From: Clostridia bacterium
Lineage (GTDB): Bacteria > Bacillota > Clostridia > Oscillospirales > Acutalibacteraceae
DNA: 64,000 nucleotides
Assembly (NCBI GenBank): GCA_017399175.1
Contig: JAFQEE010000042.1
Coordinates: 62,001 to 126,000 of the forward strand
Direction of reading: 5' to 3'
Shown here: positions 61,984-64,000 of the stretch, piece after piece
Layout of the letters: each line of letters opens with the position of its first letter
How positions within the stretch are numbered: position 1 is the first letter of the stretch
Translations under genes and position numbers: made by a program
The notes under the pieces: generated by a model
Database searches by the model: none
What the model was told of the DNA's origin: nothing
The model's input: the letters and a program-made list of their open reading frames with translations, nothing else

Positions 61984-62490
61984 ATGGAACTTTGGGATTT
62001 ATATACAGAAGACAGAAAATTAACAGGAAAAGAGCATATCAGGGGTGAAGAATTACCCAATAATCTCTATCATTTAGTTGTTCATGTTTGGATAAAAAAC
62101 TCAAAAGGTGAATATCTTATATCTCAACGCTCAGCCAACAGACCAACCTTTCCTTTAATGTGGGAATGTGTAGGTGGTTCTGTGTTAAAAGGTGAATCGA
62201 GTATTCAAGGTGCAATACGAGAAGCCAAAGAAGAAGTCGGTGTTGATTTATCACCTGACAATGGAAAAATTGTTTTTTCAAAGGTTAGAAATATAATAGA
62301 TGGCAAAAAGTTCAATGATATTGTTGATGTATGGTTATTTAAATACGACGGTGATGTTACACTAAATAATGCAACAACTGATGAAGTTGAACAAATTGTT
62401 TGGATGAACAAAAGTCAGATTTTAGAATTGTTTGAACAAAATAAATTGGTCGATACATTAAAATATTTCTTTACTGAAATTGACATATAA
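61984..62490 (+). CDS. Nudix hydrolase, isopentenyl-diphosphate-isomerase-like group
   Basis: 168 residues. MELWDLYTEDRKLTG and HLVVHVWIKNSKGEYLISQR with a Nudix box GGSVLKGESSIQGAIREAKE followed by EVG. The N-terminal part resembles the Nudix group that includes Idi-1-like proteins, but the key Idi residues cannot be confirmed. Starts one base after bioY ends. Confidence 0.88.
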   Translation: MELWDLYTEDRKLTGKEHIRGEELPNNLYHLVVHVWIKNSKGEYLISQRSANRPTFPLMWECVGGSVLKGESSIQGAIREAKEEVGVDLSPDNGKIVFSKVRNIIDGKKFNDIVDVWLFKYDGDVTLNNATTDEVEQIVWMNKSQILELFEQNKLVDTLKYFFTEIDI

Positions 62491-62498
62491 AAACAAAA

Positions 62499-62530
62499 AA
62501 GGAAAGGTATGAAAACTCATATCTTTCCTT
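62499..62530. terminator. Bidirectional terminator between the Nudix and pdp genes
   Basis: AAGGAAAGGTATGA/TCATATCTTTCCTT with one G-T pair; A-rich before and T-rich after. Confidence 0.85.
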
Positions 62531-62535
62531 AGTTT

Positions 62536-63825
62536 TTATCTTATTGTTTTATAAATCAAAGGTTTCATTTCAGGTTTTTCATCATCGATTGTATATGATG
62601 TATTGAAAAGTTTTTCTGCATTTTTAAGTCTTTCGTCTGTTTCTGCATAAAGAATTGCGATTGTGTCACCAACAGAAACTTTATCACAAGTCTTTTTATA
62701 AAGCACAATTCCAGCACCGTAGTCAATTGTGTCAGTTTTCTTTTCACGACCTGCACCAAGTAAAACTGCACTTTCACCAACAATTCGTGAATTAATACTT
62801 TGAATATACCCGTCTTTTGTTGCTTTAATTTCAAGTGATTTTGATGAAACAGGTGCAACGCAAAAATCTTCGTTTCCGTTTTGTGCTGTTACAAATTCAA
62901 TTAATTTTTTATAAGCTGAACCGTCAATTATTGTCTGTTCAGCTTTTTTATATGCGACCTCATAATCCCAATCTAATGAAATACTTAAAATCGTAGCAGA
63001 AAGTACAATGCAGAGCTCTCGTAACTGTTTATCACCCTTATTATTAAGAATATCAATAACCTCGTTAATTTCAAGTGCATTTCCTACATTTGAACCAAGG
63101 GGAATATCCATATTTGTAATAACTGCTGCCATATTGCGACCACATTTCTTGCCGATTTTAACCATCATTTCCGCAAGGAGCGTAGCACTTTCTTTGTCTT
63201 TCATAAAAGCACCGCTACCGCATTTTACATCAAGCACAATGTTTTTTGCACCTGCAGCAATTTTCTTGCTCATAATACTTGATGCAATAAGCGAAATGTT
63301 ATCTACAGTAGCAGTAACATCTCTTAAAGCATAAATCTTTTTGTCGGCAGGAGCAAGATTACCTGTCTGACCGATAATTGAAACACAGATATCATTGACC
63401 TGTTTAAAGAAATCTTCAGTTTTCAAGGAAACATTAAATCCATTAATACTTTCAAGCTTGTCGATTGTTCCGCCTGTGTGTCCAAGTCCACGACCACTCA
63501 TTTTTGCCATTTTAATGCCGAGAGTGGCACAAATCGGAGCAACTATAAGTGATGTTTTATCACCAACACCACCTGTGGAATGTTTGTCTGCAGTTATTCC
63601 GTCAATAGCAGATAAATCAAGCATATCACCGGATTTAGCCATACTTTCAGTAAGATTAACTGTTTCTTCTTCATCCATTCCGTTGATAAAAATAGCCATA
63701 AGAAGTGCAGATGCCTGATAATCTTCAATATTTTCTTTTGTGTATTCCTGAACAAAAAAGTCGATTTCCTCTTTTGTAAGTTTTTGTCCGTCACGCTTTT
63801 TTTCAATAATATCGTAAATTCTCAT
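62536..63825 (-). CDS. pdp: Pyrimidine-nucleoside phosphorylase
   Basis: 429 residues. MRIYDIIEKKRDGQKLTKEE, DKHSTGGVGDKTSLIVAP (phosphate loop), KMSGRGLGHTGGTIDKLESI and VDVKCGSGAFMKD-type loop (VLDVKCGSGAF). Splits uridine, deoxyuridine or thymidine with phosphate. ATG 63825 with GGTGA in front is preferred over an upstream GTG. Directly follows cdd in a nucleoside salvage operon. Confidence 0.95.
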   Translation of the reverse strand: MRIYDIIEKKRDGQKLTKEEIDFFVQEYTKENIEDYQASALLMAIFINGMDEEETVNLTESMAKSGDMLDLSAIDGITADKHSTGGVGDKTSLIVAPICATLGIKMAKMSGRGLGHTGGTIDKLESINGFNVSLKTEDFFKQVNDICVSIIGQTGNLAPADKKIYALRDVTATVDNISLIASSIMSKKIAAGAKNIVLDVKCGSGAFMKDKESATLLAEMMVKIGKKCGRNMAAVITNMDIPLGSNVGNALEINEVIDILNNKGDKQLRELCIVLSATILSISLDWDYEVAYKKAEQTIIDGSAYKKLIEFVTAQNGNEDFCVAPVSSKSLEIKATKDGYIQSINSRIVGESAVLLGAGREKKTDTIDYGAGIVLYKKTCDKVSVGDTIAILYAETDERLKNAEKLFNTSYTIDDEKPEMKPLIYKTIR

Positions 63826-63826
63826 A

Positions 63827-64000
63827 TTATTCACCTAATTTAGATTTATCAAATGAACAGGGGAGTAAATCACCTAATTTGAACTCTTTAATATCATTTT
63901 CATTTATACCGACAAATACTTTGAAATCTTCTTCACAAAATTCTGCCAATACCTGCCTGCAAGCACCGCAAGGCATGGCATAATCAGTAATTACACCGTT
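63827..64000 (-). CDS. cdd: Cytidine deaminase, C-terminal part (cut by the window edge)
   Basis: 57 residues running in from the right edge. YAMPCGACRQVLAEF holds the PCxxC zinc-binding pair of cytidine deaminases. Stop TAA 63829-63827 is one base from pdp's start, so cdd and pdp are one operon turning (deoxy)cytidine into uracil and a pentose phosphate. Confidence 0.93.
   Translation of the reverse strand, partial: NGVITDYAMPCGACRQVLAEFCEEDFKVFVGINENDIKEFKLGDLLPCSFDKSKLGE

Overview
The window reads as chromosome of a low-GC, spore-forming, anaerobic gut-type Clostridia (probably Oscillospirales/Ruminococcaceae or a relative). This is inferred from the AT-rich composition, TTGACA/TATAAT promoters, GGAGG ribosome sites, sporulation genes (spoIIR, bofA), sodium-coupled oxaloacetate decarboxylase, 2-hydroxyacyl-CoA-dehydratase-type genes, a flavin reductase-rubredoxin fusion, a cohesin-like surface protein and maltodextrin phosphorolysis. 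No phage, plasmid or rRNA is present. One complete IS3-family element and one tRNA (Pro, GGG) are.

Layout. 0-2.6 kb: tail of a possible peptidase gene, a GPH sugar/cation symporter and sfsA. 2.6-6.4 kb (minus): a four-gene Na+-pumping oxaloacetate decarboxylase operon with a three-repeat OadG-like protein. 6.4-9.7 kb: a split TauE/SafE permease pair diverging from two tandem XRE regulator paralogues with strong palindromic control regions. 9.8-15.6 kb (minus): the most unusual locus, a compact operon of a TRIC-like channel, a CooC-type nickel ATPase, two benzoyl-CoA-reductase/2-hydroxyacyl-CoA-dehydratase-type subunits, their ATP-dependent activase, a 50-aa membrane protein and a protein with a C-terminal cysteine motif. 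15.7-20 kb: bofA, small proteins, a DUF1292 gene, then a repeat-rich 0.6-kb region with a structured RNA candidate whose 3' end is duplicated around a 33-bp tandem repeat, a secreted protein flanked by inverted repeats, and spoIIR. 19.5-36.8 kb: metabolic and transport genes (glycerophosphodiesterase, GH20 hexosaminidase, a Na/Pi cotransporter broken by an in-frame TGA, PFL/ACT pair, PHP phosphatase-ispE-FAD reductase, kinase-like protein, pseudouridine synthase, amino-acid ABC importer, cohesin protein, flavin reductase-rubredoxin, NhaC with an extracytoplasmic four-CxxC domain). 37-42.4 kb (minus): branched-chain amino-acid ABC operon livKHMGF plus a cytidylate-kinase-like gene. 42.6-51.8 kb: membrane M28 peptidase, the IS3 element, acyl-CoA synthetase with a divergent TetR regulator, a lipoprotein, tRNA-Pro, an anchored EEP phosphatase and an ABC-F ATPase. 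52-60 kb: a maltodextrin uptake and degradation operon (binding protein, two permeases, ATPase, malQ, glgP). 60-64 kb: Nudix-birA-bioY-Nudix, then minus-strand cdd-pdp running out of the window.

How the genes connect. BirA and BioY (61 kb) would supply and attach the biotin needed by the biotin carrier of the decarboxylase pump (4 kb). The pump makes a Na+ gradient that the symporter at 0.2 kb, the Na/Pi cotransporter and NhaC could use. GlgP/MalQ, the amino-acid importers and pdp/cdd describe fermentative use of oligosaccharides, amino acids and nucleosides. Functions are read from sequence motifs and family knowledge; no database search was possible.
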